Source: Pseudomonadota bacterium
GTDB taxonomy: Bacteria; Pseudomonadota; Alphaproteobacteria; Rhizobiales; Devosiaceae
Direction of reading: 5' to 3'
Length of the DNA stretch: 64,000 bases
Assembly: GCA_023388175.1 (NCBI GenBank)
Contig: JAEWGT010000009.1
Location: forward strand, 124,001-188,000
Position 1 is the first letter of the stretch. Each line of letters opens with the position of its first letter. The notes beneath the pieces are model-generated. The model had not been told where the DNA came from. It made no database searches and worked only from the letters and a program-made list of their open reading frames with translations. Both the position numbers and the translations under genes were made by a program. Positions 15,812 to 23,783 of this stretch are shown one piece after another.

Positions 15812-16702
15812 ATGCAGGACGTTATTGTAGTTGGCGGCAGCTTTGCCGGGCTGACGGCGGCCATGCAACTGGGGCGCGCGCGCCGCAGGGTGACGGTGCT
15901 TGATACCGGTCTCAATCGAAACCGTTATGCCGAACATGCCCATAACCTGTTCGGTCATGACGGTACCCCGCCGGCTGATCTGCTGGCCCGGGCAAGGGCG
16001 CAGGTTAGCGCCTATCCCAGTGTCAATCTGGTGGCGGCAGCGGCCGGGAGTGTTTTGGAAACGTCAGGCGGCTTCGCGGTCACTTCCACCGACGGGCAGG
16101 TGTTTGAAGCGCGGCGGCTGATCCTGAGCTATGGCATTGTCGATGAGCTGCCCGCTATCCCGGGCTTTGCCGAAAGCTGGGGCAGGACCGTCATTCATTG
16201 CCCGTTCTGCCATGGCTATGAAGTGGCCGGCAAACCCTGGGGCCTGCTCTACTCCTCACCCATGTCCCTGCACGGCCCGGCGCTCTATGCGAACTGGACC
16301 GACGAGATCACCCTGATCCTGGATGGTCACGACATTATCGATGAGGAAAGGCACAAGCTCGAAAAGAGCGGCGTTCGCATCGAAAATGGCAGGCTTGTCT
16401 CTATCCGGCACGAGAACGGCGTCATCGAAGGCGTGAGCCTGGAAGGTGGCAAGCAAATAGCGCTCACCGCGCTCTATGCCCATCCGCGCAATCGCCCCTC
16501 GGCAAGCCTGCACGAACAGTTGGGGCTGGATATGAAGGATACGCCCACCGGCACGATGATCGCGGTGGGCGACATGCAGCTCACGTCCCGCCCCGGCATT
16601 TTCGCCGCCGGCGATCTGGCGACAGGTATGCATTCCATTACCTTCGCCAATTACGCCGGTTCGATGGCGGCCATGGGCGTGCTGCAATCGCTGATGGACT
16701 AG
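15812..16702 (+). CDS. FAD/NAD(P)-dependent oxidoreductase, thioredoxin-reductase-like
   Basis: This is a 296-residue flavoprotein of the thioredoxin reductase superfamily. The FAD motif VVGGSFAGLTAAMQLGRARR stands at the N-terminus, a redox-active pair CPFC at HCPFCHGYE near residue 131, and the second FAD motif GIFAAGDLATGMHSITFANY near the end. The central NADPH domain is shortened and lacks a clear GxGxxA motif, as in the ferredoxin- or low-molecular-weight-type relatives. AGGAAAGGGA before ATG 15812 sets the start. The electron partner is unknown. Confidence 0.8.
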   Translation: MQDVIVVGGSFAGLTAAMQLGRARRRVTVLDTGLNRNRYAEHAHNLFGHDGTPPADLLARARAQVSAYPSVNLVAAAAGSVLETSGGFAVTSTDGQVFEARRLILSYGIVDELPAIPGFAESWGRTVIHCPFCHGYEVAGKPWGLLYSSPMSLHGPALYANWTDEITLILDGHDIIDEERHKLEKSGVRIENGRLVSIRHENGVIEGVSLEGGKQIALTALYAHPRNRPSASLHEQLGLDMKDTPTGTMIAVGDMQLTSRPGIFAAGDLATGMHSITFANYAGSMAAMGVLQSLMD

Positions 16703-17721
16703 CGTCTTGGGTGATGGTTCATCTGCCCGCCACTGGTCGCCAGATCAATGGCGGCCAGCTCCTCCTCGGAGAGCGGCAGATTGTTGAGCACCCCCAGATT
16801 GTCCTTGAGCTGCTCCAGTGTGCGCACGCCGATAAGCGCCGAGGTCATTTCCTTTCGGCGCAACACCCAGGCCAGCGCCAGCTGCACCATGGATTGCCCC
16901 CGCGACCGGGCGATCTCGGCAACTTTATCCACCGCGTCCAGCACGCCTGCATCGATCTGGCTGGCGCGCAGTGTGCCGTTCGGGCTCTCACCCCGTGACC
17001 CGGCCGCGTTGCCCGAATTGTATTTGCCGGACAGCACGCCCTGGGCCAGCGGCGAAAAGGCGATGACACCTATGCCCAATTCCCCGCAGGCATCAATGGT
17101 ACGGTCGTTCTCGATCCAGCGGTTGATCATCGAATAGGAGGGCTGGTGGATCGTCGTTGCCACGCCCATCTCCTTGAGGATGCGGTAGGCCTCGCGGGTT
17201 TCCTGCTCAGGATAGGAGGAGATGCCCACATAAAGCGCCTTGCCCGATTTCACCGCATGGGCCAGCGCCCCCATGGTTTCCTCCAGCGGTGTCTCCGGGT
17301 CAAAGCGGTGCGAATAGAAGATGTCGACATAATCGAGTCCGAGCCGCTGGAGCGACTGGTCAAGGCTGGCGAGCACATATTTCCGGCTGCCCCACTCGCC
17401 ATAGGGGCCAGGCCACATATTGTAACCCGCCTTGGTGGAGATGATCAGTTCGTCACGATAGGGACGGAAGTCGCGGGCCATGACCGTGCCGAAAAGTTCT
17501 TCCGACGATCCCGCCGGCGGGCCGTAATTGTTGGCGAGGTCGAAATGGGTAATGCCCTGATCGAAGGCATAGCCAAGAATTTCCATGGCGGATGGATAGT
17601 CGCGCGTACCGCCGAAATTCTGCCAGAGGCCAAGGCTCACAATTGGCAGTTTCAGGCCTGAATGGCCAGAGCGGCGATATTGCATGGAATCATAGCGTGC
17701 GGGATCGGCCCGATAGGTCAT
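16699..17721 (-). CDS. Aldo/keto reductase (YghZ/Kv-beta-like)
   Basis: This is a 340-residue NADPH-dependent aldehyde reductase of the AKR14-like group. The catalytic tetrad is visible: Asp and Tyr in THFDLANNYGPPAGSSEE, Lys in IISTKAGY and His in IFYSHRFD. ATG 17721 is chosen because GGGAGG is 6 nt upstream, whereas an ATG two codons earlier would directly abut it. Relatives reduce L-glyceraldehyde 3-phosphate and methylglyoxal. It overlaps the convergent flavoprotein gene by 4 nt. Confidence 0.88.
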   Translation of the reverse strand: MTYRADPARYDSMQYRRSGHSGLKLPIVSLGLWQNFGGTRDYPSAMEILGYAFDQGITHFDLANNYGPPAGSSEELFGTVMARDFRPYRDELIISTKAGYNMWPGPYGEWGSRKYVLASLDQSLQRLGLDYVDIFYSHRFDPETPLEETMGALAHAVKSGKALYVGISSYPEQETREAYRILKEMGVATTIHQPSYSMINRWIENDRTIDACGELGIGVIAFSPLAQGVLSGKYNSGNAAGSRGESPNGTLRASQIDAGVLDAVDKVAEIARSRGQSMVQLALAWVLRRKEMTSALIGVRTLEQLKDNLGVLNNLPLSEEELAAIDLATSGGQMNHHPRR

Positions 17722-17792
17722 GATCATCCTCCCGATGTCTTGCTTTCAACCGCCCGTGACGCCGGGTCCGGCATTTGATATGAGGCGGACAC

Positions 17793-18830
17793 ATGAACGC
17801 GCACCGCTCGAATTTGATGAACAATCTGCCCCAGCCCGATCATCCATACAAGGTGATGGCCGTCTATAAGTTCGCCTCTCTGCCCGATGCTGAACGGCTT
17901 AAGGCCCCTTTGGCCGAATTTTGCTGTGGGCGGGGCATCAAGGGGACATTGATTCTGGCGCCCGAGGGCATCAACGGCACCGTTGCCGGTACGCCCGGCG
18001 CCATCGATGCTCTCGCCGACTACCTCTTCGCCTCAGGTCCGTTCGGGTTGCGGCTCGCGGAGGCGGAGGTGAAATATTCCTTCGCTGAAACCGCTCCCTT
18101 CATGCGCATGAAGGTCCGCCTCAAGCCGGAAATCGTCACGTTGCGCGCCCCACAGGTCGATCCGAACCGTCAGGTGGGCACCTATGTCGAGCCGGAGGAC
18201 TGGAACGCTCTGATCGAGCGCAATGACGTGATCCTGCTTGATACGCGCAACGATTACGAGGTGGGCCTGGGGACTTTCCAGCGCGCGCTCGACCCCAATA
18301 CGCAGAGCTTCGTCGAGTTCAAGGATTATGTCGCCAAGAACCTTGATCCGAGCCGCGACAAGAAGGTCGCGATGTTCTGCACCGGCGGAATCCGCTGCGA
18401 AAAAGCCTCCAGTTACATGCTAAGCCAGGGTTTCGAGGAAGTGTTCCACCTCAAGGGCGGCATTCTGAAATATCTCGAAGTGATCCCCGAGGCCGACAGC
18501 CGCTTTGCCGGCGAATGCTTCGTGTTCGACGAGCGTGTGTCCGTGGGACACGGCTTGGAGCCGGGCAATACCACGCTCTGCCGCGCCTGCCGTCACCCAT
18601 TGACTGAAACCGACCGGGCTCATCCCGACTTTGCCGAGGGCGTCTCCTGCCCCCATTGCGCCAGTGACAGCGCCAGGCATGATGCCGCTGCCGAGCGCCA
18701 GCGCCAGATGGATCTGGCGCGAAAACGCGGACATGCGCATATGGGGGACGGCGTGGCCGAGCAAGCCGCCCGATCCCGGGCACGTAAAAAAGAACGCGCT
18801 GAGCGGTCCCGAATCGCCAACAGCAAGTGA
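17793..18830 (+). CDS. trhO: tRNA uridine(34) hydroxylase / rhodanese-related protein (TrhO, YceA family)
   Basis: It hydroxylates U34 of certain tRNAs in the cytoplasm, a prephenate-independent route to 5-hydroxyuridine. The 345-residue protein has the N-terminal acylphosphatase-like domain (GIKGTLILAPEGINGTVAG), then a rhodanese domain with active-site Cys in MFCTGGIRCEKASS. A C-terminal region follows with CRACRHPL and CPHC, a possible zinc ribbon, and ends in a basic helix. GAGGCGG stands 5 nt before ATG 17793. It is monocistronic. Family assignment is strong. Confidence 0.88.
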   Translation: MNAHRSNLMNNLPQPDHPYKVMAVYKFASLPDAERLKAPLAEFCCGRGIKGTLILAPEGINGTVAGTPGAIDALADYLFASGPFGLRLAEAEVKYSFAETAPFMRMKVRLKPEIVTLRAPQVDPNRQVGTYVEPEDWNALIERNDVILLDTRNDYEVGLGTFQRALDPNTQSFVEFKDYVAKNLDPSRDKKVAMFCTGGIRCEKASSYMLSQGFEEVFHLKGGILKYLEVIPEADSRFAGECFVFDERVSVGHGLEPGNTTLCRACRHPLTETDRAHPDFAEGVSCPHCASDSARHDAAAERQRQMDLARKRGHAHMGDGVAEQAARSRARKKERAERSRIANSK

Positions 18831-18911
18831 CCTGCGTCAGCTGACGTATAGACAGGGCCTATTGCTCGCGCAATAAAGCCATAGAGAACGTCGCCTCTAT
18901 AAAATTTCCCA

Positions 18912-19826
18912 ATGGACCTCGACCAGCTTCGTACCTTTGATCGTATTGTCCGTGAGCAGTCTTTCACCCGGGCCGCGGCCTATCTCAACATCACCCAGGC
19001 CACTGCATCCATGCGCATTCGTGCTCTGGAACAGCTGCTGGGCGTCACCCTGTTTCTGCGCGGACGCAATGTAACGCTTACAGATCAGGGTATGACTTTC
19101 CTCCCTTACGCGCGGCGCATTATCGGCACTGCGCAGGAGGGGCGCGAGGCGCTGCGGCGCGTTGAGCGGGGCCGGGTCTCCATCGCGTCATTGCGCACCT
19201 TGGTATCGCCACTGATTACCGAGAGCCTGCTCCGCTTTCAGGAAAAATATCCCGCGGTCGACGTCGTGGTTCGGGAGGGACGTCAGGCGCAGATCGCCGC
19301 CATGCTGCACGAACGTGAAGTCGAAATGGGCATATTGTGCTGGCCCAATATTGACCCTCTTGTCGTCGATCTTGAACCACTGGTGATCATGCGCGAACGG
19401 GTGCCGCTGGTGGTCTCACCTGAAATTGCGGCAAAACTGCCCGATGCGCCGAGCATTGATCAGGTGCTGGCGCTGGTGCCGCGCGTCATCTCGCTGCGCT
19501 GGTGGCAGGCCGATCCCGAAACCGCCGCTGCTTTGGTGCGGCTCGCCCGGACCAGCGTCGAGTTGCCCACTGGACCAGCGCGGCGACTGGCCATCAAGGG
19601 CGAAGGGTTGGGTTTTTTTGTCAATTCCGCCATTGCCGAGGACGTCAAAGCGGGCCGGCTCGTAGAGATTTCTCCGGTCGACTTCGCGCCGCTGCATCGG
19701 GATACCGCGATGGTGGTGCGCAGCCTGTCGGCATTGGAGCGGCCCATGTTGGCTGATTTCGTGCGCGAAATTGCCCGGGAATGCACAATGCTGGGTGAAA
19801 TTATCGACAACCGGCTGGCGGATTGA
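18912..19826 (+). CDS. LysR-family transcriptional regulator
   Basis: This is a 304-residue regulator with an N-terminal winged helix (MDLDQLRTFDRIVREQSFTR, then ATASMRIRALEQLLG) and a C-terminal periplasmic-binding-protein-like effector domain. It ends 123 nt upstream of the 3-dehydroshikimate dehydratase gene in the same orientation, so it may also act on that gene or on the LLM oxidoreductase. LysR proteins more often control a divergent neighbour, which here would be none. The effector is unknown. Confidence 0.88.
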   Translation: MDLDQLRTFDRIVREQSFTRAAAYLNITQATASMRIRALEQLLGVTLFLRGRNVTLTDQGMTFLPYARRIIGTAQEGREALRRVERGRVSIASLRTLVSPLITESLLRFQEKYPAVDVVVREGRQAQIAAMLHEREVEMGILCWPNIDPLVVDLEPLVIMRERVPLVVSPEIAAKLPDAPSIDQVLALVPRVISLRWWQADPETAAALVRLARTSVELPTGPARRLAIKGEGLGFFVNSAIAEDVKAGRLVEISPVDFAPLHRDTAMVVRSLSALERPMLADFVREIARECTMLGEIIDNRLAD

Positions 19827-19919
19827 CTGTTTCTGCACCGCCTTCCTGGATGCAGGAGGCAGCTTTGTCTCCTCGCAGAATCCGAGCGCTCATTGACCCA
19901 GCCTCATTGTCGATTTAAC

Positions 19920-19939
19920 TGTACGAACTAGTTCGTACA
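19920..19939. promoter_or_regulatory. Palindromic operator, copy 3 (perfect), before the dehydroshikimate dehydratase gene
   Basis: TGTACGAACTAGTTCGTACA is a perfect 20-bp palindrome ending 10 nt before the ATG at 19950 and touching the CAGGAA ribosome site. Two imperfect copies lie before the TRAP operon (9042) and the aroE/tetR divergent pair (10839). This is the strongest site of the set and is expected to bind the TetR protein at 10894. Confidence 0.75.
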
Positions 19940-19949
19940 GGAATTGGCC

Positions 19950-21839
19950 ATGAAAACGTCGATAGCCACGGTTTCGATCAGCGGAGACCTGAAAGAAAAG
20001 CTGGAGGCGATCGCCGCCGCAGGCTTTGACGGGGTGGAGATATTCGAGAGCGACTTTCTGGCGTTCGACCGCAGCGCCGTCGAAGTGCGACGCATGGCAG
20101 AAGATCTCGGCCTTGAAATTACACTGTTTCAACCCTTCCGCGATTTTGAAGGATTGCCGGAGCCGCTGCGTTCGCGGGCCTTTGATCGCGCCGAGCGCAA
20201 GTTCGATCTGATGGCGGAATTGGGTGCGCCGCTCATGCTGGTCTGTTCCAGCCTGGCACCCGCTGCCTTGGGCGGCATCGACCGGGCTGCGGCAGATTTC
20301 AGGGAACTGGGTGAACGGGCCGCACTGCGCGGGCTCAAGGTGGGATACGAAGCCCTGGCCTGGGGACGGCATCTCAACGACCATCGTGATGCCTGGGAAG
20401 TGGTACGCCGGGCCGACCATCCCAATGTCGGCCTCATTCTCGACAGCTTCCATAGCCTCTCGCGCCGCATCTCGTCGGACAGCATTCGCGCCATTCCGGG
20501 CGACAGGATTTTCTTCGTGCAGGTCGCCGATGCGCCGGCAATGGACATGGACCTGCTCTACTGGAGCCGCCACTTCCGCAACATGCCGGGCGAGGGCGAC
20601 CTGCCCGTGGTGGATTTTGCCCGCGCGGTGGCAGCCACGGGCTATGCCGGCCCCCTGTCTCTCGAGATTTTCAATGACCAGTTCCGGGCTGGCGCACCGC
20701 GCACCATTGCCGTCGATGGCCATCGATCTCTGATCTACCTGATGGACCAGGTGCGCTCGATGGAGCCGGATGTGGCACCCGATATGCCGGTGCTGCCGCC
20801 GCGCGTCCAGGTGAAGGGTGTTTCATTCGTCGAATTTACCGCCGATGCAACAGGCGCGGAAAAACTGGCCGATATGCTCGGAAAACTTGGATTTTCGGCA
20901 TCTGGAACGCATAGGAGCAAAAGCGTCACCCGCTATAGCCAGGGCCGTATCAACATCGTGCTCAATACCGAGCGGACCGGGCTGGCGCATGCTGCATATC
21001 TGACCCATGGCACCTCGGCCTATGCCATGGGCCTGCTGGTCGATGACGCAGAGGCGACCTTGTCCCGGGCCGAAGCACTAGATGCGCAGCCCTTCACGCA
21101 GAGCATTGGACCGGGAGAGCTTTCCATTCCCGCCGTGCGCGGTGTGGGCGGCGGCGTTGTATATTTTCTGGACGAGAGAACCGCTCTCGGCAATGTATGG
21201 GACATCGAGTTCAATCCAGTCACGCCCAGTGCTGAAAATGAGGCAGCTCTTACCCATTTCGACCACATCGCCCAGACGATGAACTATGATGAAATGTTGA
21301 CCTGGATCCTGTTTTACCGCTCGATCTTCTTGGTGGATAAGGGGCCCATGGTGGATGTGGTGGATCCATCCGGGCTGGTGCGCAGCCAGGTGATCGACAA
21401 TGCCGAGGGTAGTCTGCGCCTTACCCTCAACGGTGCGGAAACGCATCGCACCCTGGCCGGTCGGTTCGTCGCCGAAACCTTCGGCTCCAGCGTGCAGCAC
21501 ATCGCCTTTGCAAGCGCCGATATTTTTCGCACAGCCAGCCGGCTACGCGACAACAAATTGGATTTCCTGCGCATATCCCCGAACTATTATGACGATCTCG
21601 AAGCACGGCTCGGGCTTGACCCTGTGCTGCTCGATCAGTTGCGGAGCCATAACCTGCTCTACGACCGTGATGAAGCGGGTGAGTTCTTCCAGCTTTACGT
21701 GCCCAGTTTCGCCGACGGCTTCTTTTTCGAAATAGTCCAGCGTCGCGGCAATTATGCAGGCTATGGTGCCATCAATGCGCCATTCCGTATCGCGGCGCAG
21801 AAACGTCTGGCACGGCCCCTGTCCGTGCCGAGGCAATGA
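19950..21839 (+). CDS. quiC: 3-dehydroshikimate dehydratase, two-domain QuiC type
   Basis: It converts 3-dehydroshikimate to protocatechuate. The 629-residue protein joins an N-terminal TIM barrel of the sugar-phosphate isomerase/AP endonuclease class (about residues 1-275; metal ligands suggested by GVEIFESDF, GYEALAW, LILDSFHSL and LSLEIFND) to a C-terminal VOC/4-hydroxyphenylpyruvate-dioxygenase-like half (about 285-625; FDHIAQTM, VQHIAFAS and FFFEIVQRR carry likely metal ligands). ATG 19950 is chosen over an in-frame TTG 6 nt upstream. It stands alone behind the perfect operator and ends in a terminator. With the AroE-like and AroQ proteins it completes quinate/shikimate breakdown. Confidence 0.88.
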   Translation: MKTSIATVSISGDLKEKLEAIAAAGFDGVEIFESDFLAFDRSAVEVRRMAEDLGLEITLFQPFRDFEGLPEPLRSRAFDRAERKFDLMAELGAPLMLVCSSLAPAALGGIDRAAADFRELGERAALRGLKVGYEALAWGRHLNDHRDAWEVVRRADHPNVGLILDSFHSLSRRISSDSIRAIPGDRIFFVQVADAPAMDMDLLYWSRHFRNMPGEGDLPVVDFARAVAATGYAGPLSLEIFNDQFRAGAPRTIAVDGHRSLIYLMDQVRSMEPDVAPDMPVLPPRVQVKGVSFVEFTADATGAEKLADMLGKLGFSASGTHRSKSVTRYSQGRINIVLNTERTGLAHAAYLTHGTSAYAMGLLVDDAEATLSRAEALDAQPFTQSIGPGELSIPAVRGVGGGVVYFLDERTALGNVWDIEFNPVTPSAENEAALTHFDHIAQTMNYDEMLTWILFYRSIFLVDKGPMVDVVDPSGLVRSQVIDNAEGSLRLTLNGAETHRTLAGRFVAETFGSSVQHIAFASADIFRTASRLRDNKLDFLRISPNYYDDLEARLGLDPVLLDQLRSHNLLYDRDEAGEFFQLYVPSFADGFFFEIVQRRGNYAGYGAINAPFRIAAQKRLARPLSVPRQ

Positions 21840-21885
21840 TCGGAGGCCCACGCACTCCTCACGGCTGGCTTTGTTCACCCAGCCG

Positions 21886-21915
21886 AGCCAGTCCGTTCTG
21901 TCGAACTGGCTTTTT
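21886..21915 (+). terminator. Intrinsic terminator of quiC
   Basis: The stem is AGCCAGT/ACTGGCT (21886-21892 with 21905-21911), and the 3' arm runs into TTTT. It lies 46 nt after the quiC stop. Confidence 0.75.
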
Positions 21916-21945
21916 CGCCGCGATTGGAACACTTAGCTAGGCACT

Positions 21946-21960
21946 GTCGCGTCACGCGAC
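21946..21960. promoter_or_regulatory. Palindrome before the LLM oxidoreductase gene
   Basis: GTCGCGTCACGCGAC has 6-bp arms GTCGCG/CGCGAC around TCA, 22 nt before ATG 21983. It may be an operator, but no regulator is identified and CG-rich palindromes also arise by chance here. Confidence 0.3.
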
Positions 21961-21982
21961 CAGAACCTGCGAGGCGGTGCTC

Positions 21983-23005
21983 ATGAAAAAGATCGGCTTT
22001 CTCTCCTTTGGCCACTGGAATCCCTCGCCGCAATCGGGCACCCGGACTGCGGGCGATGCGTTGCTGCAATCGATCGATCTGGCCGTAGCCGCCGAGGAGT
22101 TGGGTGCGGACGGTGCCTATTTCCGCGTGCATCATTTTGCCCGCCAGCTCGGTTCGCCCTTTCCGCTGCTCGCCGCCATAGGGGTAAAGACCAGCAGGAT
22201 TGAAATCGGCACAGCCGTTATCGATATGCGCTACGAAAATCCGCTCTATATGGCAGAAGATGCCGGCGCGGCTGATTTGATAGCCGGCGGCCGGCTGCAA
22301 TTGGGTATTTCCCGTGGATCGCCCGAACAGGTCATCGATGGTTGGCGCTATTTCGGTTTCGCACCCGAAGAGGGAAAGACCGACGCTGACATGGCGCGCC
22401 AACATGCCGAAGTCTTTCTGGAGGTGTTGAAAGGCGAGGGCTTTGCCCAACCCAACCCCCGTCCCATGTTCCCCAATCCGCCGGGCCTGCTGCGGCTCGA
22501 ACCGCATTCGAATGGCCTGCGTGAACGCATCTGGTGGGGCGCAGCCACCACCGCCACCGCCGAATGGGCAGCCCAGCTGGGCATGAATTTGCAGTCGTCC
22601 ACCCTTGTTTTCGACGAGAGCGGCAAGCCGTTTCATATCCAGCAGGCCGAACAGATCCGCGCCTACAAGGCAGCCTGGAAGGCCGCAGGCCATGCCGGGG
22701 AGCCGCGGGTGTCGGTCAGCCGCTCGATTTTTGCGCTCGTCAATGATCAGGACCGCATGTTCTTCGGTTCCGGCCGGCCCGAACAGGACCAGTTCGGCTA
22801 TATCGAGCCCGAAGTACGCGCCGTGTTTGGTCGCGGCTATACGGCCGAGCCGGACAAGCTGGTCAAGGACCTTGCCGAAGACGAGGCCATCAGGGAAGCC
22901 GATACGCTCTTGCTGACAGTCCCCAATCAACTGGGGGTCGAGTATAATGCCCATGTCATCGAGAGCATTCTGACCCATGTCGCGCCCGCTTTGGGCTGGC
23001 GCTGA
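21983..23005 (+). CDS. LLM-class flavin-dependent oxidoreductase
   Basis: This is a 340-residue luciferase-like monooxygenase or F420/FMN-dependent oxidoreductase. Typical motifs are LAVAAEELGADGAYFRVHHF near residue 35, KTSRIEIGTAVIDMRYENPL, and the flavin-site stretch DLIAGGRLQLGISRGSPEQV. ATG 21983 follows GAGGCGG by 6 nt; a GTG two codons earlier is less likely. It is monocistronic and abuts the convergent gene at 23006. Substrate unknown. Confidence 0.85.
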   Translation: MKKIGFLSFGHWNPSPQSGTRTAGDALLQSIDLAVAAEELGADGAYFRVHHFARQLGSPFPLLAAIGVKTSRIEIGTAVIDMRYENPLYMAEDAGAADLIAGGRLQLGISRGSPEQVIDGWRYFGFAPEEGKTDADMARQHAEVFLEVLKGEGFAQPNPRPMFPNPPGLLRLEPHSNGLRERIWWGAATTATAEWAAQLGMNLQSSTLVFDESGKPFHIQQAEQIRAYKAAWKAAGHAGEPRVSVSRSIFALVNDQDRMFFGSGRPEQDQFGYIEPEVRAVFGRGYTAEPDKLVKDLAEDEAIREADTLLLTVPNQLGVEYNAHVIESILTHVAPALGWR

Positions 23006-23527
23006 TCAGGGCAGGCTGAACCCCGACCGGGCGCAATCATTGGCCCGCCAGTAGCGCTCGACCGGGGTGTAGTGGTCGATGGCCAGATATTCTACCCGCG
23101 CCGCAAAGGCCATTGCCTGGCATTCATCGGGCCCGGCAACTGCATGGACGATTTCGTGCAGCACAGTCAGTGCGCGTAAGCCTTCTGTGCCGGGCGTAAA
23201 GAATTCCGGACAGAATGTCAGCGTGACCACCCCGTTCTCCGGTGGCAGGCCCACAAAGGCGGCATAGTTGTCGCACGCACCTTGCGTCGTGCTGCTGCGC
23301 ACGACCCGCAGGTCCAACCTTCCGCCCCAATAGGCCGACGAAAACCGCCGGTCCGAAAGGGCATCCCGGACAGCTGAAACCTCGACACCGAACGTCTCGC
23401 GGCCCAGATGTGGTCTGGCACGTTCAAGCGCGATCTGGGCTGTGCGAAACGCGGCATCGATGACCGGGTCCGCCCATGCTGGGCCGGCTGGCAGGAGAAC
23501 ACAGAGCAGCATCAAAAAGCGTAGCAT
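23006..23527 (-). CDS. Secreted protein with HExxH metallopeptidase motif
   Basis: This is a 173-residue protein with a signal peptide (MLRFLMLLCVLLPAGPAWA, then DPV). A zinc-protease-like motif HEIVH occurs in LTVLHEIVHAVAGPDECQAM, followed by Glu residues (AARVEYLAI) that could supply the third ligand. Four cysteines in the mature part suggest disulfides. ATG 23527 is chosen because it gives the signal peptide; AGCGGAA is a weak ribosome site. The family is not recognised; enzymatic activity is inferred from the motif alone. Confidence 0.7.
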   Translation of the reverse strand: MLRFLMLLCVLLPAGPAWADPVIDAAFRTAQIALERARPHLGRETFGVEVSAVRDALSDRRFSSAYWGGRLDLRVVRSSTTQGACDNYAAFVGLPPENGVVTLTFCPEFFTPGTEGLRALTVLHEIVHAVAGPDECQAMAFAARVEYLAIDHYTPVERYWRANDCARSGFSLP

Positions 23528-23783
23528 TTCCGCTCTATGCGCGGCCTGGGCCCGTCCGTCAAATGGCGATACTGTCACGCGGCGGCCACACTATGCTGCA
23601 AACAGGGAAACCCCACATAAACCGGCCACAATTTCCCAGCACAAGCGCTGATATAGAGCTGCGGAATGGGTGCGGATGTCGTCTCGATCCGCCCATTCCG
23701 TTAACCGCTTGCTTACCGTTGGTTTCCCTTGTGGTCCGAACAGGGTAGAAGCGGCAGGAAACACTTCTTTTCAGGTTTGCCCG

